A program made the translations under genes and the position numbers. From assembly GCA_910589085.1 (NCBI GenBank), contig CAJUSG010000026.1:1-31996 (forward strand): a stretch of DNA of 31,996 bases. The letters run 5' to 3'. The DNA is from an uncultured Oscillospiraceae bacterium. Its GTDB lineage: Bacteria > Bacillota > Clostridia > Oscillospirales > Oscillospiraceae. Positions 1 to 6,859 of this stretch are shown here, in pieces. How positions within the stretch are numbered: position 1 is the stretch's first letter; each line of letters starts with the position of its first letter. Under the pieces are notes generated by a model that ran no database searches, was not told the origin of the DNA, and saw only the letters and a list, made by a program, of their open reading frames with translations.

Positions 1-3
1 AAT

Positions 4-42
4 AAAACCTGATCTGCAATAAACCATTGCAAATCAGGTTTT
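4..42 (-). terminator. Host terminator formerly downstream of tRNA-Arg
   Basis: A near-perfect hairpin pairs 4-13 with 33-42 and 16-20 with 26-30. Read on the minus strand it directly follows the tRNA 3' fragment in attL and ends in TTTTATT. In the uninterrupted chromosome it would terminate the tRNA-Arg transcript. After integration it is separated from the intact tRNA by the whole prophage. Confidence 0.7.
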
Positions 43-86
43 GGCACGCCCGAAGGGACTCGAACCCCCAACATTCAGAACCGGAA
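41..86 (-). repeat. attL: attL: 46-bp duplicate of the tRNA-Arg 3' end
   Basis: Identical over 46 bp to 31918-31963. It covers the CCA end, acceptor 3' strand, T arm, variable region and the 3' half of the anticodon arm of tRNA-Arg(CCG). The first base on either side (40 and 87) differs from the right copy, so the repeat is exactly delimited. The sequence beyond 86 does not restore a tRNA, so this copy is a non-functional fragment. Confidence 0.95.
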
Positions 87-127
87 GCAGAACGTTAGAA
101 AGCCGGTATCATTTATGGCGCAGCAGG

Positions 128-1240
128 TTACGAGTTGGACGCATACTGAGTACCAGCGGATTTACCAGCACTCCCATCCAGCAGGGCGATTCCGGCGTGG
201 AGGACGCCCTGATTTCGGTGCGTATAGATGTTTGCAGTGGTGCTGATATCGCTGTGTCCCATCAGCTCCTTGGCCACATTCAGCGTAACTCCGGCCCGCT
301 GGAGATCTGTGCAGAACGTGTGCCGCAGACAGTAAGGCGTCAGATCAGGAGCCACTACAGACTGAATGATCTGGTTACGGTACAGTTCCGCACCCAAGTA
401 AATGTCAAGCTCCCGTTTGAAGCCTGTCCACATCCGGCGCAGGCTGTTTTCATTCTGCCGGCCTCCGCTGCCGGTCGGAAAGACCGGGCTGAACGGCTTG
501 CCTCTGGCCGCCAGAAGTCTCGGGCGCAGCTGGGAGTGTATCGGGATATCCCTGATACCGGCGGCGGTCTTAGGACCCTTGATCGCCGTCGAGCCGCTTT
601 CCTTGGCGGCATGGATATGAATTTCATTGTGTTCAAAATCAACATCGGCCCACGTCAGTGCCGCCGTTTCACCAGGGCGCATCCCGGTATAGAGCAGTGT
701 GAGGACCCACAGACCAGAGCGGGAGGTTTTGGCCACCTCCAGCACAGCGGCACGCTCTTCATCGGTGAGGGAGCGGTGGGAGCCGGTGGTGGTCGCCGGA
801 AGCTCCAGCAGCTCCGCCGGGTCATAAGTAATAAGCCGGGACTGCCTGGCCCGCTTGAACAGCTCCTGGAGAACTATCCGCACTTTCTTTGCGTGAGAGC
901 TGGACATACCCGCCTGCTCATTCATGATTTTTTGCAGGTGGATATCTTTCACATCCTTCAGCTTCAATCGGCCGATGCGGGGCTTGATGTACTTTTCGTA
1001 TTTCTCCCGGTACATGCCCAATGATTTAGGGGTTAGCCCTTTGGGCTTCTTGTAGGTGACAAACCACTGTTTAAACCAGGCGTCCACTGTCATGGAACCG
1101 CCAATGGCCTCAGTTCCCCTTTTGGCAGCGGCCAGCTTGTCTGCCAGCTTGGTCATAGCTTCCAGCTCAGTCGTGCCATAGGCTTCATACTGCTTGCCGT
1201 TATACCGGGCTGTTTTGCGGATGTACTCCCCTTTAGGCAT
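128..1240 (-). CDS. int: Site-specific tyrosine integrase
   Basis: 370-residue phage integrase that should catalyse recombination between the element and the tRNA-Arg gene. The N-terminus holds an AP2-like arm-binding region, followed by a SAM-like core-binding domain (about 50-145) and the catalytic domain (about 155-350). Visible catalytic residues are Arg188 (TGMRPGE), Arg306-His307 (PYCLRHTF), His329 (MGHSD) and the nucleophile Tyr339 (NIYTH). The first histidine of the HxxR box is Tyr here, as in many clostridial integrases. The start at 1240 is chosen because GAGAGGGGG lies just upstream; a longer reading to 1276 has no better signal. It overlaps the stop of the upstream recombinase by 8 bp, so the two are translationally coupled. 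It ends 42 bp from attL, the usual place for int. Confidence 0.93.
   Translation of the reverse strand: MPKGEYIRKTARYNGKQYEAYGTTELEAMTKLADKLAAAKRGTEAIGGSMTVDAWFKQWFVTYKKPKGLTPKSLGMYREKYEKYIKPRIGRLKLKDVKDIHLQKIMNEQAGMSSSHAKKVRIVLQELFKRARQSRLITYDPAELLELPATTTGSHRSLTDEERAAVLEVAKTSRSGLWVLTLLYTGMRPGETAALTWADVDFEHNEIHIHAAKESGSTAIKGPKTAAGIRDIPIHSQLRPRLLAARGKPFSPVFPTGSGGRQNENSLRRMWTGFKRELDIYLGAELYRNQIIQSVVAPDLTPYCLRHTFCTDLQRAGVTLNVAKELMGHSDISTTANIYTHRNQGVLHAGIALLDGSAGKSAGTQYASNS
151..169. other. Candidate integrase arm-type sites, left end
   Basis: Two copies of TACCAGC start at 151 and 163, 12 bp apart. The same heptamer occurs twice, also 12 bp apart, near the other end (31793 and 31805). Matching paired repeats at both ends of a tRNA-integrated element fit arm-type binding sites of a tyrosine integrase. 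This pair overlaps the 3' end of the integrase gene. The role is inferred from symmetry only. Confidence 0.4.
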
Positions 1241-2216
1241 TGCTGCTCCCCCTCTCGTTTCCCATCCCATCATCATCCATCGTATAGATCACTTCCGGGC
1301 AAAACACCAGGTCGTTTTCGTCCGAGGAATTTTGAGGCGGCTTTTTCAGAGAGGCAAGGTAAATCCGGGTGACGTCATCCCGCCCATGGCCGAGCAGCTT
1401 GGACACGGACTTGCGGGCCTGGTAGGGGTTGGGCTGCTTCTGGATGAAGCCCTTGTACCACTCAGCGGCACAGGTATGACGCAGGCCATGGAACGTCATA
1501 GGCTGGTCAGAATTTTTATCCTGGGCGAAGGGACGGTACAGGTAGATAAACGCTTGGAGGGCCTTGATTGCTGTGTGGGTCTGCTGGTCGTCCGGGACAA
1601 ACAGCTTATGGCCCCGGGGCGTCTGCTGGAGGTGGAACTGGAGCCGCTGAACCAGGAGCGGCGTCAAGGGGACGGTCCGCACCAGCCCGCCCTTGCCCTT
1701 GATGGTAATGGCGTTTTCTTTTATGGCCCTGGCCGCTGTGGCGGTATCAATGCGGAAGCACTCGTGGATCCGCAGCGCGGCATAGCGGCCCAGGCAGAGA
1801 ATCGTTATATAGTCCTCTCGCCCCAGCTCCAGAGCGCAGGCCTGCATACGGCTGAACTCTGCCAGACTCCAGGTCCGGTCTACATCGCCAAAGGTGCGCC
1901 GTTGCAGAAGCAGATCGGCGTTGTCGGGTAGCTCGTAGCGGGGCTGCTGGATCAGGTCGTGGAAGAAGCGAATAGCGGAGAGGTCGGTCTTGATGGTGGA
2001 GGCGGATTTCTCTTGCTCCTGAAGATAGGTCACATAGGCGTAAATATGTTTGGGCGCAATGTTGGCCAGGCGTTCCAAGTGGAACTGTTCGGCCAGGAAA
2101 CGGCAAAAGCGCTGCATTGCCTCATAGTAGCGCTGCCGGGTGCGAAAACTGCCCTGCCGGTTGTGGCGATGCAGTTTGTCCAGTTGGGTAAGGAGATTTT
2201 GATAATGTTTTGACAT
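1233..2216 (-). CDS. Second tyrosine recombinase
   Basis: 327-residue tyrosine recombinase of a different subfamily from the neighbouring integrase. It has a SAM-like N-terminal DNA-binding domain (about 15-95) and a catalytic domain with Arg149 (GRYAALRIHE), a KGKGG beta-hairpin lysine region (about 173-177), His243/Arg246/His247 (HGLRHT), His277 (LGHGR) and Tyr286 (RIYLA). All catalytic positions are present, so it looks active. The start at 2216 follows AGAAAGGATG at good spacing; a reading from 2255 is less likely. It is transcribed with and overlaps int by 8 bp. It may assist excision, resolve dimers of a replicating form, or be left from another element; the sequence does not decide. 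Confidence 0.88.
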   Translation of the reverse strand: MSKHYQNLLTQLDKLHRHNRQGSFRTRQRYYEAMQRFCRFLAEQFHLERLANIAPKHIYAYVTYLQEQEKSASTIKTDLSAIRFFHDLIQQPRYELPDNADLLLQRRTFGDVDRTWSLAEFSRMQACALELGREDYITILCLGRYAALRIHECFRIDTATAARAIKENAITIKGKGGLVRTVPLTPLLVQRLQFHLQQTPRGHKLFVPDDQQTHTAIKALQAFIYLYRPFAQDKNSDQPMTFHGLRHTCAAEWYKGFIQKQPNPYQARKSVSKLLGHGRDDVTRIYLASLKKPPQNSSDENDLVFCPEVIYTMDDDGMGNERGSSNA

Positions 2217-2368
2217 AAGTACATCCTTTCTGTAAAAAGGACGCAGCTTGCCCATTGGCGGCGGCCAGCCGTTTCTGACTGTTTTCCGTCAGACCTCCCG
2301 AAGCCGGACCACGCCAATGATGTCAAAACCCTTGGGGCGCAAGCGTCTATGGACCGGGAGTGGCCGAT

Positions 2369-2620
2369 TTATAAAGACTGTCTCTGTTGGCAAAGAAGTT
2401 CAGTAAGATCACCGCATACCCGCCTGCAGGCGAGTGGGAAAGAGCTTCCCGCGGCAGACGCATGACCTTGGGCAAGGCGCGGGAACCCCGCAAGCGTCCG
2501 TGACCCTGTCCCCAGCAGTTGGACAGGAGAATTGGAGCGAAGGCCCCGCCCTGCTGGCGGCGGGACCGGCCGGCTGTCAGGACCGGCCTGGGGAAACAAT
2601 AATTTTTCATAGCGATTCAT
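2369..2620 (-). CDS. Possible small hypothetical or gene remnant
   Basis: An 83-codon minus-strand reading starting MNRYEKLL, preceded by GGGAAGGAGTTTA at ideal distance for a ribosome binding site. The first eight residues look like a normal small-protein start. The rest is rich in Gly, Pro, Arg and Ala with no recognisable fold, and an overlapping frame is also open. This is the pattern of a real 5' end joined to unrelated sequence. I do not recognise it. It could be a truncated gene or a chance reading. Confidence 0.25.
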   Translation of the reverse strand: MNRYEKLLFPQAGPDSRPVPPPAGRGLRSNSPVQLLGTGSRTLAGFPRLAQGHASAAGSSFPLACRRVCGDLTELLCQQRQSL

Positions 2621-3333
2621 TAAACTCCTTCCCTCGTTTTCCCTTGACGTCCTGGGGTGACAGGTCCCAGGCCGTTGCGCTCTCGCGCCGGGTGCAATCT
2701 GATTTTTAGATACAAAAACGCCTGAAAACAATCCTCTTGCTTTCAGACGTCATCAGTCTTTGATTCACTTGTTGAATCTGTCCAGGCCAGGCTGATGTCA
2801 TAAGATGGCACTGTCTCCAGCGTCTGTCAAATCTCCAAGGGTGCAATAATTCCCTGGAGCAAACATCTGACCTGAAAAAATCTTACCTGTAATCAACCAG
2901 AGTATAGCACCGTCAAGGCACTGCGTCTAGTTGAAGTTTCTTCTACACTGGTGTTACACGGATACTGTACCCGTCGAAACGGGGCGGCTGGTACTGTCAT
3001 GTGCAGAGTACCACACCATCCGTAAAAAGTCAACCTCAGCCGAAGCTGCTAAAAAATAGGTAGGGGCATAATTCCCCCTTAACGTACAATCCTCCGGAGG
3101 CGTCGACTCCAAGGCCGAGTTCTCCATCACAACGTGTGCAATGCCGGTCTCCGCCTGCTCATGGGCCAATGGCCCACCCCGGGTTTTCACCAGGAACGCA
3201 CATAGAATCAATTACATTCTCTTTTATACCACAAGATATTGTGGTTGTCAATAGAAAATTTCTATATTTCGGATTTTCAAGGCCGCCGAGATCTGGCTGA
3301 GGACGCACTAATCCCCTCACCTGTTCCAGTCCT

Positions 3334-3370
3334 CCCTAACTTACTCCGCCCTAACTTACTCCGCCCTAAA
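3334..3370. repeat. 15-bp tandem repeat, about 2.5 copies
   Basis: The unit CCCTAACTTACTCCG occurs twice in direct tandem (3334-3348, 3349-3363), followed by a 7-base partial third copy. It is in non-coding DNA left of the toxin-antitoxin locus. Function unknown; it could be a protein-binding site or simple slippage. Confidence 0.6.
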
Positions 3371-3396
3371 TACAACTCCATTATAGTGCAAAAAAG

Positions 3397-3439
3397 TGGA
3401 GCCGCCAAGGTGAAAATTTTTCACCTGGATACGGCTCCA
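3397..3439. terminator. Hairpin, possible terminator
   Basis: Two-part stem: TGGAGCCG (3397-3404) pairs with CGGCTCCA (3432-3439), and inside it AGGTGAAAA pairs with TTTTCACCT. The loop is short and a run of A and T follows on the right. It resembles a factor-independent terminator but the T-tract is imperfect. A 17-bp palindrome follows 48 bp further on. Confidence 0.4.
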
Positions 3440-3487
3440 GTTTATCAGATAACTTTTGCTGTGTCTAGTTGAGGATTTGTCAACCAG

Positions 3488-3504
3488 GTGTCCAACTTGG
3501 GCAC
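3488..3504. promoter_or_regulatory. 17-bp parS-like palindrome, site 1
   Basis: GTGTCCAACTTGGGCAC, an inverted repeat centred on one base and differing from perfect symmetry at one position. It belongs to the ten-member family described at 13969-14096 and lies in non-coding DNA. Confidence 0.6.
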
Positions 3505-3666
3505 ATCGGACAACGATGAAAATTCAAATACTCTCTTGCATATACCAAGTGAGCTGTGATATACTCACGTCGGGAATTTAGATAGGCACTTCACATTCCC
3601 ACCCTCCCTGTTGCCAGTTTGGGTGAGACAGCATCGCCAGTACGGTAAAAGTCGCGAGGCAAAAAT

Positions 3667-3708
3667 GAAACAGGCACCTCCCGGCCCAGCTGGAGAGGTG
3701 CCTGTTTC
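3667..3708 (-). terminator. Terminator of the toxin mRNA
   Basis: A 14-bp perfect stem (3667-3680 with 3695-3708). On the minus strand it is followed by ATTTTTG. It sits about 160 bp downstream of the small toxin stop codon, correctly placed to end that transcript. Its stem begins with the same ACAGGCACCTC block as the opposing terminator at 4057-4093, so the two are related repeats. Confidence 0.65.
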
Positions 3709-3713
3709 GTGTT

Positions 3714-3730
3714 GTGCTCAACTTGGACAC
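3714..3730. promoter_or_regulatory. 17-bp parS-like palindrome, site 2 (degenerate)
   Basis: GTGCTCAACTTGGACAC matches the family with two changes in the left half-site. It ends 5 bp before the -35 box of the antisense-RNA promoter (3736), so a protein bound here could affect that promoter. Confidence 0.5.
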
Positions 3731-3735
3731 AAGGC

Positions 3736-3763
3736 TTGACAAATATTGAATATGCGCTATAAT
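3736..3763 (+). promoter_or_regulatory. Strong sigma-A-type promoter for antitoxin RNA
   Basis: TTGACA at 3736-3741, a 16-bp spacer and TATAAT at 3758-3763: a consensus vegetative promoter. Transcription would start near 3770 and run right across the antisense strand of the small toxin gene to the terminator at 4057-4093. It precedes no convincing reading frame, which fits a regulatory RNA. Confidence 0.7.
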
Positions 3764-3870
3764 AATAAACAGAAAGGGCGGTCAACCGGGTGTCGGCCGG
3801 TTGGCGGTCAATCTCCAACAAGTTTATAGCTTGAGAAAATGCCGCTTTCCTGCTTAGTCCGAGGGGGCGG

Positions 3871-3960
3871 CTACTTCTTTAGGTGCCGTCCGATGGTGAT
3901 TCCCAAAGTGATCGCCGCAATAATGAGCAGATGTAATGCTATGACGTCGCCTGCGCTCAT
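3871..3960 (-). CDS. Type I toxin-like small hydrophobic peptide
   Basis: A 29-residue peptide beginning MSAGDVIALHLL. A polar start is followed by one hydrophobic membrane segment (about residues 6-23) and a basic tail ending RHLKK. This is the layout of TxpA/Fst and holin-like type I toxins, which insert in the membrane. An excellent ribosome site (AGGAGGTGA) lies 5 bases before the ATG. A promoter is visible upstream (TTGCGC at 4039-4044, 17-bp spacer, TATACT at 4016-4021, minus strand) and a terminator downstream at 3667-3708. A strong opposing promoter drives an antisense RNA across it. Together these support a toxin-antitoxin pair that would penalise loss of the element. The family is assigned from architecture, not from a search. 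Confidence 0.68.
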   Translation of the reverse strand: MSAGDVIALHLLIIAAITLGITIGRHLKK

Positions 3961-4015
3961 CGGCCTCACCTCCTGGGTCTTGCTGGTGGATCGGCCCCGC
4001 CCTTTCTGCATGGTC

Positions 4016-4044
4016 AGTATAGCAGTATTTGACAAAATGCGCAA
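4016..4044 (-). promoter_or_regulatory. Promoter of the toxin mRNA
   Basis: On the minus strand: TTGCGC (4039-4044), a 17-bp spacer, then TATACT (4016-4021). It points at the toxin gene, whose ATG lies 56 bp from the -10 box. The -35 is weaker than that of the opposing antitoxin promoter, as expected in a type I locus. Confidence 0.5.
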
Positions 4045-4056
4045 GGTACAAATGTG

Positions 4057-4093
4057 ACAGGCACCTCTCCGGTCAATCTGGAGGGGTGCCTGT
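4057..4093 (+). terminator. Terminator of the antitoxin RNA
   Basis: A 14-bp stem (4057-4070 with 4080-4093, two G-T pairs) followed by TTTTTATTTAT. A textbook factor-independent terminator in the plus direction. A parS-like site follows 14 bp later. Confidence 0.8.
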
Positions 4094-4107
4094 TTTTTAT
4101 TTATGTG

Positions 4108-4124
4108 GTGTCCAAGTTGGGCAC
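4108..4124. promoter_or_regulatory. 17-bp parS-like palindrome, site 3
   Basis: GTGTCCAAGTTGGGCAC. It lies between the antitoxin terminator and the end of the DUF4236 gene, in the short gap between convergent transcripts. Confidence 0.6.
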
Positions 4125-4128
4125 TTCG

Positions 4129-5124
4129 TTATTTCAACTGGGCATTTGAAAACATTATTACTGTATTCAATCCGGATCCAGAATGCAATTCTAACTCTCC
4201 ATAAAGACAAATCGGAAGCTGCCTGTTATTCTTAAACCTTTTGTCTGGCCCCCCAGATTTATTGACATATTGCCATGTTTGACCAACAACTTGCGAGTCT
4301 TTGGGGACACCTTTATCCTCAATAAATCTGGTTGTCCTTGCTGATGTAGAAATATCGCTATAATTTAGTGCTCCGATTTTCCTGCCTTGCAGGATAAATA
4401 ATTTGTCAGGTAAGAAAAGCAATACTTCTTTGCTGGTTCTGAATGCAACTACACTTGTATCTGATTTGAACGGAAAAGGAGATGTTCGAGATGCTTGACA
4501 ATCGACCCGTTTAACTGTATGTCCAGCACCTCCAGAATACTTTGTATCTATAACCTTACTAGACTGCATGATGCGCCAAATCTTCTCGCTCTCGCTTAAG
4601 CGCACCATAGGTTCCATCCTCTGCGCTACTACTTGGGTCTGGTCACTGTCGATCTCATAATCCAACTTAATCAATCCGGCAGTCCTAGCATAAATTTTGA
4701 TCGCTGTGCAAAGAAGAGCAGCCAAAAGAAAAGGCGGAAACGGGAATGTCAAAAGAAGAAACACCACAATACCAATAGTGGCATTTTTATCAGCGCTGAT
4801 GGTCCTTTTTGCCGCAGACAATATTTCTTCTACACCACTCGAAACCATTTGTGTTGCATCACTATTTACAATTTCCTGTGCAGTGTAGTGATTAGAATCT
4901 ATTGCATGAACATTGTTTGTAGTAGGACCGGGCTTTGGAGCACGAGATTCTTCGGAATAAGATATACCTGTTCCTGGAATGGATACTGTTCTTCGAACCG
5001 TTCCTTTTGCGGTCTTAGTTATACGGTATCCTTTTACACCCCAACTATATCCAATACCAGATTTACTAATATTGATTCGGAAACCTCCGCCCAAATTGAT
5101 ACTCTTTCGATACCGAAGTCCCAT
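4129..5124 (-). CDS. DUF4236-domain membrane protein (cargo gene)
   Basis: 331 residues. The first 57 match the DUF4236 pattern (MGLRYRKSINLG, ISKSGIGYSWG, SIPGTGISYS), a small domain of unknown function at the start of many bacterial and prophage proteins. A strongly hydrophobic stretch at about 116-145 suggests one or two membrane segments. The C-terminal 180 residues are not recognised. The gene is clearly more AT-rich than its surroundings, which points to separate acquisition. GTAGGGTG precedes the ATG, and the gene lies 31 bp downstream of the repressor gene in the same direction. It is therefore probably expressed in the lysogen, like a moron that affects host physiology or other phages. 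That role is a guess from position. Confidence 0.75.
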   Translation of the reverse strand: MGLRYRKSINLGGGFRINISKSGIGYSWGVKGYRITKTAKGTVRRTVSIPGTGISYSEESRAPKPGPTTNNVHAIDSNHYTAQEIVNSDATQMVSSGVEEILSAAKRTISADKNATIGIVVFLLLTFPFPPFLLAALLCTAIKIYARTAGLIKLDYEIDSDQTQVVAQRMEPMVRLSESEKIWRIMQSSKVIDTKYSGGAGHTVKRVDCQASRTSPFPFKSDTSVVAFRTSKEVLLFLPDKLFILQGRKIGALNYSDISTSARTTRFIEDKGVPKDSQVVGQTWQYVNKSGGPDKRFKNNRQLPICLYGELELHSGSGLNTVIMFSNAQLK

Positions 5125-5155
5125 GTTACACCCTACTTTCTATATCTATTTGGTG

Positions 5156-5494
5156 TTAGGTCATTCCGCTATTGTTACATTGTGACACTTTGAACTCAAT
5201 AAACGCCATTACCTCCTCCTGGACCTTTTGGGGTAGACTGTTGTATCTCATAACCAAGTACGGCTGATCCTGTATCGCCAGATTTTTAGGGCCGACCTCA
5301 CCCAAAAGGTCACTTACTGTAGTCTCCAGATATTGAGCAAGCTTTTCAAATTTATCTACAGATGGTACGCGGCCTCGCTCAATGTCGCTGAGAAAACTAC
5401 CGCCTATGCCACACTCTTTACATGCGTTTGTGGGCTTAACCCCCTTTACCAAACACAGTAATTTGACTTTTTGCACAAAAGCGTCTTTGTTCAT
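5156..5494 (-). CDS. CI-like prophage repressor (XRE family)
   Basis: 112 residues with an XRE helix-turn-helix at about 8-65 (ECGIGGSFLSDIERGRVPS, then EKLAQYLETTVSDLLG). There is no peptidase or dimerisation domain of the LexA/CI type, so induction probably does not go through RecA-driven self-cleavage. AGAGGTG precedes the ATG. It is divergent from the early operon and faces overlapping promoters at 5545-5595, the classic position of the lysogeny repressor. It is followed by the DUF4236 gene on the same transcript. Confidence 0.82.
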   Translation of the reverse strand: MNKDAFVQKVKLLCLVKGVKPTNACKECGIGGSFLSDIERGRVPSVDKFEKLAQYLETTVSDLLGEVGPKNLAIQDQPYLVMRYNSLPQKVQEEVMAFIEFKVSQCNNSGMT

Positions 5495-5545
5495 TGGCGG
5501 TTACACCTCTAAAAAAAGAAATACGAGATACTGTAAAAAATACAT

Positions 5546-5607
5546 AAACGCGGATAAATATATTGACAAAACGATATTGCGGATTTATGATTTACTTGCG
5601 GAGTAAA
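5546..5607. promoter_or_regulatory. Divergent promoters and operator-like repeats (genetic switch)
   Basis: Plus strand: TTGACA at 5563-5568, a 17-bp spacer and TATGAT at 5586-5591, directed at the early operon. Minus strand: TTGTCA at 5564-5569, a 17-bp spacer and TATGTA at 5541-5546, directed at the repressor gene. The two -35 boxes overlap. Three related GCGGATAAAT-like words (near 5550, 5579 and 5597) lie within the promoters and are candidate operators. The early transcript would have a leader of about 190 nt with no clear gene. Confidence 0.6.
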
Positions 5608-5791
5608 TCAAGGGTAGATGCACATGGCGGTTCAGACTGTGCCTTCATCCCAGAGGGTTGCCCCGTGTCCAGTCGTTACACCTTCCCCTATAGGGGCTTG
5701 GCTCGGCGTTATCTGAACTACCATGTGTATTTCTCTCATCATACCATTTTCGCCGGACGTAATCAAGGAAAATTTGAAAGGAGGAATTTAT

Positions 5792-5995
5792 GTGCCTATT
5801 CGTATGCTGCGTGAGCGCATGGGGATGACTATGTGCGAGTTGGCTGACAGGATGGGAGTTTCTGTAGCTACTGTCTCCCGATGGGAAACCGGAGAGATGA
5901 TACCAGTCACAACTAGGCTCAGGGCTTTGGCTGATGTGCTGCACTGTACCGCAGACGAATTGCTGGGCCGGGAGCCGCCCGCGGAATCCAGCTGA
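5792..5995 (+). CDS. Cro-like XRE regulator
   Basis: 67 residues, nearly all one XRE helix-turn-helix (MCELADRMGVSVATVSRWETGE) and a C-terminal ADELLG helix. The in-frame GTG at 5792 is chosen because AAAGGAGGA lies 7 bases upstream. The nearby ATG at 5790 is out of frame, and a longer reading from 5723 has no ribosome site. As first gene of the rightward early operon opposite the repressor it is probably the Cro-type antirepressor. Confidence 0.8.
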   Translation: MPIRMLRERMGMTMCELADRMGVSVATVSRWETGEMIPVTTRLRALADVLHCTADELLGREPPAESS

Positions 5996-6030
5996 TATTT
6001 CGACCATACACCAGAAAGGAGAGAAAGTCC

Positions 6031-6507
6031 ATGTCGGAAGAGTGCCGAAACATCTATAAAAGGGCACGCCGCAGAGCCGGTTACACCCAGGAAGCGGCAG
6101 CAGAAATATTAAACATTTCCGTGGAGAGCCTGCGGGCCTACGAGACAGACCGCCGGGTACCGTCCGGGGATGTGGTGCTCCAGATGATGATCTGCTACAA
6201 CTGCCACCAGTTGCCCACCTGGCATTTGCAGGCGACCAGTGTTTTGTTCAACAGCGTCGTCCCCCGCCTGGAGGAGCGGAGCCTGTTGGCAATCACCGTG
6301 CGGATATACAACCGCCTGCGCAGTTTTCAAGAGGATAACCGCCTGGACCGGCTTTTAGCCATTGCCGAGGATGGTGTCATTGACGACCAGGAGCGCCCCG
6401 AGTTTGAGGACATCATCGCGGACCTGCGGCAGATCGTCCAGTCCGGCCTGGAGCTGGATGTGTTCTGCGGCGGCAATGCACCCATCAGGAAGGAGGACAG
6501 CGTATGA
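6031..6507 (+). CDS. XRE-family regulator with helical C-terminal domain
   Basis: 158 residues. The N-terminal 60 form an XRE helix-turn-helix (YTQEAAAEILNISVESLRAY). The C-terminal half is predicted helical and unlike known peptidase domains. AGAAAGGAGAG precedes the ATG. Its TGA overlaps the start of the next gene (ATGA). Second regulator of the early operon; its target is unknown. Confidence 0.75.
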   Translation: MSEECRNIYKRARRRAGYTQEAAAEILNISVESLRAYETDRRVPSGDVVLQMMICYNCHQLPTWHLQATSVLFNSVVPRLEERSLLAITVRIYNRLRSFQEDNRLDRLLAIAEDGVIDDQERPEFEDIIADLRQIVQSGLELDVFCGGNAPIRKEDSV

Positions 6508-6731
6508 GCCATTACAACGAGATCAAGGAAAAGCGTCAGATCCTCCGGGACATCTACGGCGGGATGATGACCATAGCGGACCTGACCCGTGAGCTGGGCT
6601 ACAATTCCCACAAGTCCGCCCGGGCCTGGCTTGCCACTGTGGGAGTGGAGGCTGTAAGGATCGGCCGGGGCATCCGCTACGAGACCGACCAGGTGGCCAA
6701 GGCCATCGTGGATGGACGGGGGATGGTGTGA
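6504..6731 (+). CDS. Excisionase-like DNA-binding protein
   Basis: 75 residues with a short winged-helix or MerR-like pattern (MTIADLTRELGYNSHKSARAW, then a basic RIGRGIRYE wing). The size and fold type fit phage excisionases and small recombination directionality factors. The gene is ATGA-coupled to the upstream regulator. It is far from int, so control of excision is only a suggestion. Confidence 0.5.
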   Translation: MSHYNEIKEKRQILRDIYGGMMTIADLTRELGYNSHKSARAWLATVGVEAVRIGRGIRYETDQVAKAIVDGRGMV

Positions 6732-6733
6732 CC

Positions 6734-6859
6734 ATGTGGAGGAGACTGTTTGAGGCTTACCCCTGGCTGGAGGACCTTTTCAACTGGGGCGTGCTCACCG
6801 CTTCGGGGCTGGCGTTCCTGCTGGCTCTGGCTGTGTACTTAGGGAGGGCAATGGGATGA
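6734..6859 (+). CDS. 41-residue single-span membrane protein
   Basis: Starts MWRRLFEAYPWLED and continues into one membrane segment (about residues 20-37) before a short GRAMG tail. It starts 2 bases after the previous stop and its TGA overlaps the next ATG (ATGA). This tight packing on both sides is the main support for a real gene. Function unknown. Confidence 0.6.
   Translation: MWRRLFEAYPWLEDLFNWGVLTASGLAFLLALAVYLGRAMG

Larger units (their letters stand above)
2217..3396. other. Gene-poor left region
   Basis: About 1.2 kb with no convincing full-length gene on either strand. It contains an inverted repeat at 2718-2752 and a 15-bp tandem repeat at 3334-3370. Minus-strand readings at 2369-2620 and 2954-3211 are open but are not recognisable proteins. 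The first has a good ribosome site (see separate entry). The region may hold remnants of former genes or untranslated RNA; I see no clear promoter for the recombinase operon. Confidence 0.5.
3770..4100 (+). ncRNA. Putative antisense antitoxin RNA
   Basis: Defined by the consensus promoter at 3736-3763 and the terminator at 4057-4093, giving an RNA of about 330 nt. It is fully complementary to the toxin ribosome site and coding region (3871-3970) on the other strand. This matches type I toxin-antitoxin loci, where an unstable antisense RNA blocks toxin mRNA. Ends are estimates from sequence. A plus-strand reading from 3839 exists inside it but lacks a ribosome site and is probably not translated. 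Confidence 0.6.

Noticed and set aside
2954..3211. 85-codon minus-strand frame in the left region
   Set aside because: It starts with TTG, has no good ribosome site and lacks recognisable protein character; probably non-coding.
3839..4057. 72-codon plus-strand frame overlapping the toxin
   Set aside because: No ribosome site; the plus transcript here is better explained as antisense RNA.
5563..5814. 83-codon plus-strand frame in the early leader
   Set aside because: Its start lies within the promoter itself and it has no ribosome site; the region is better read as promoter plus leader.
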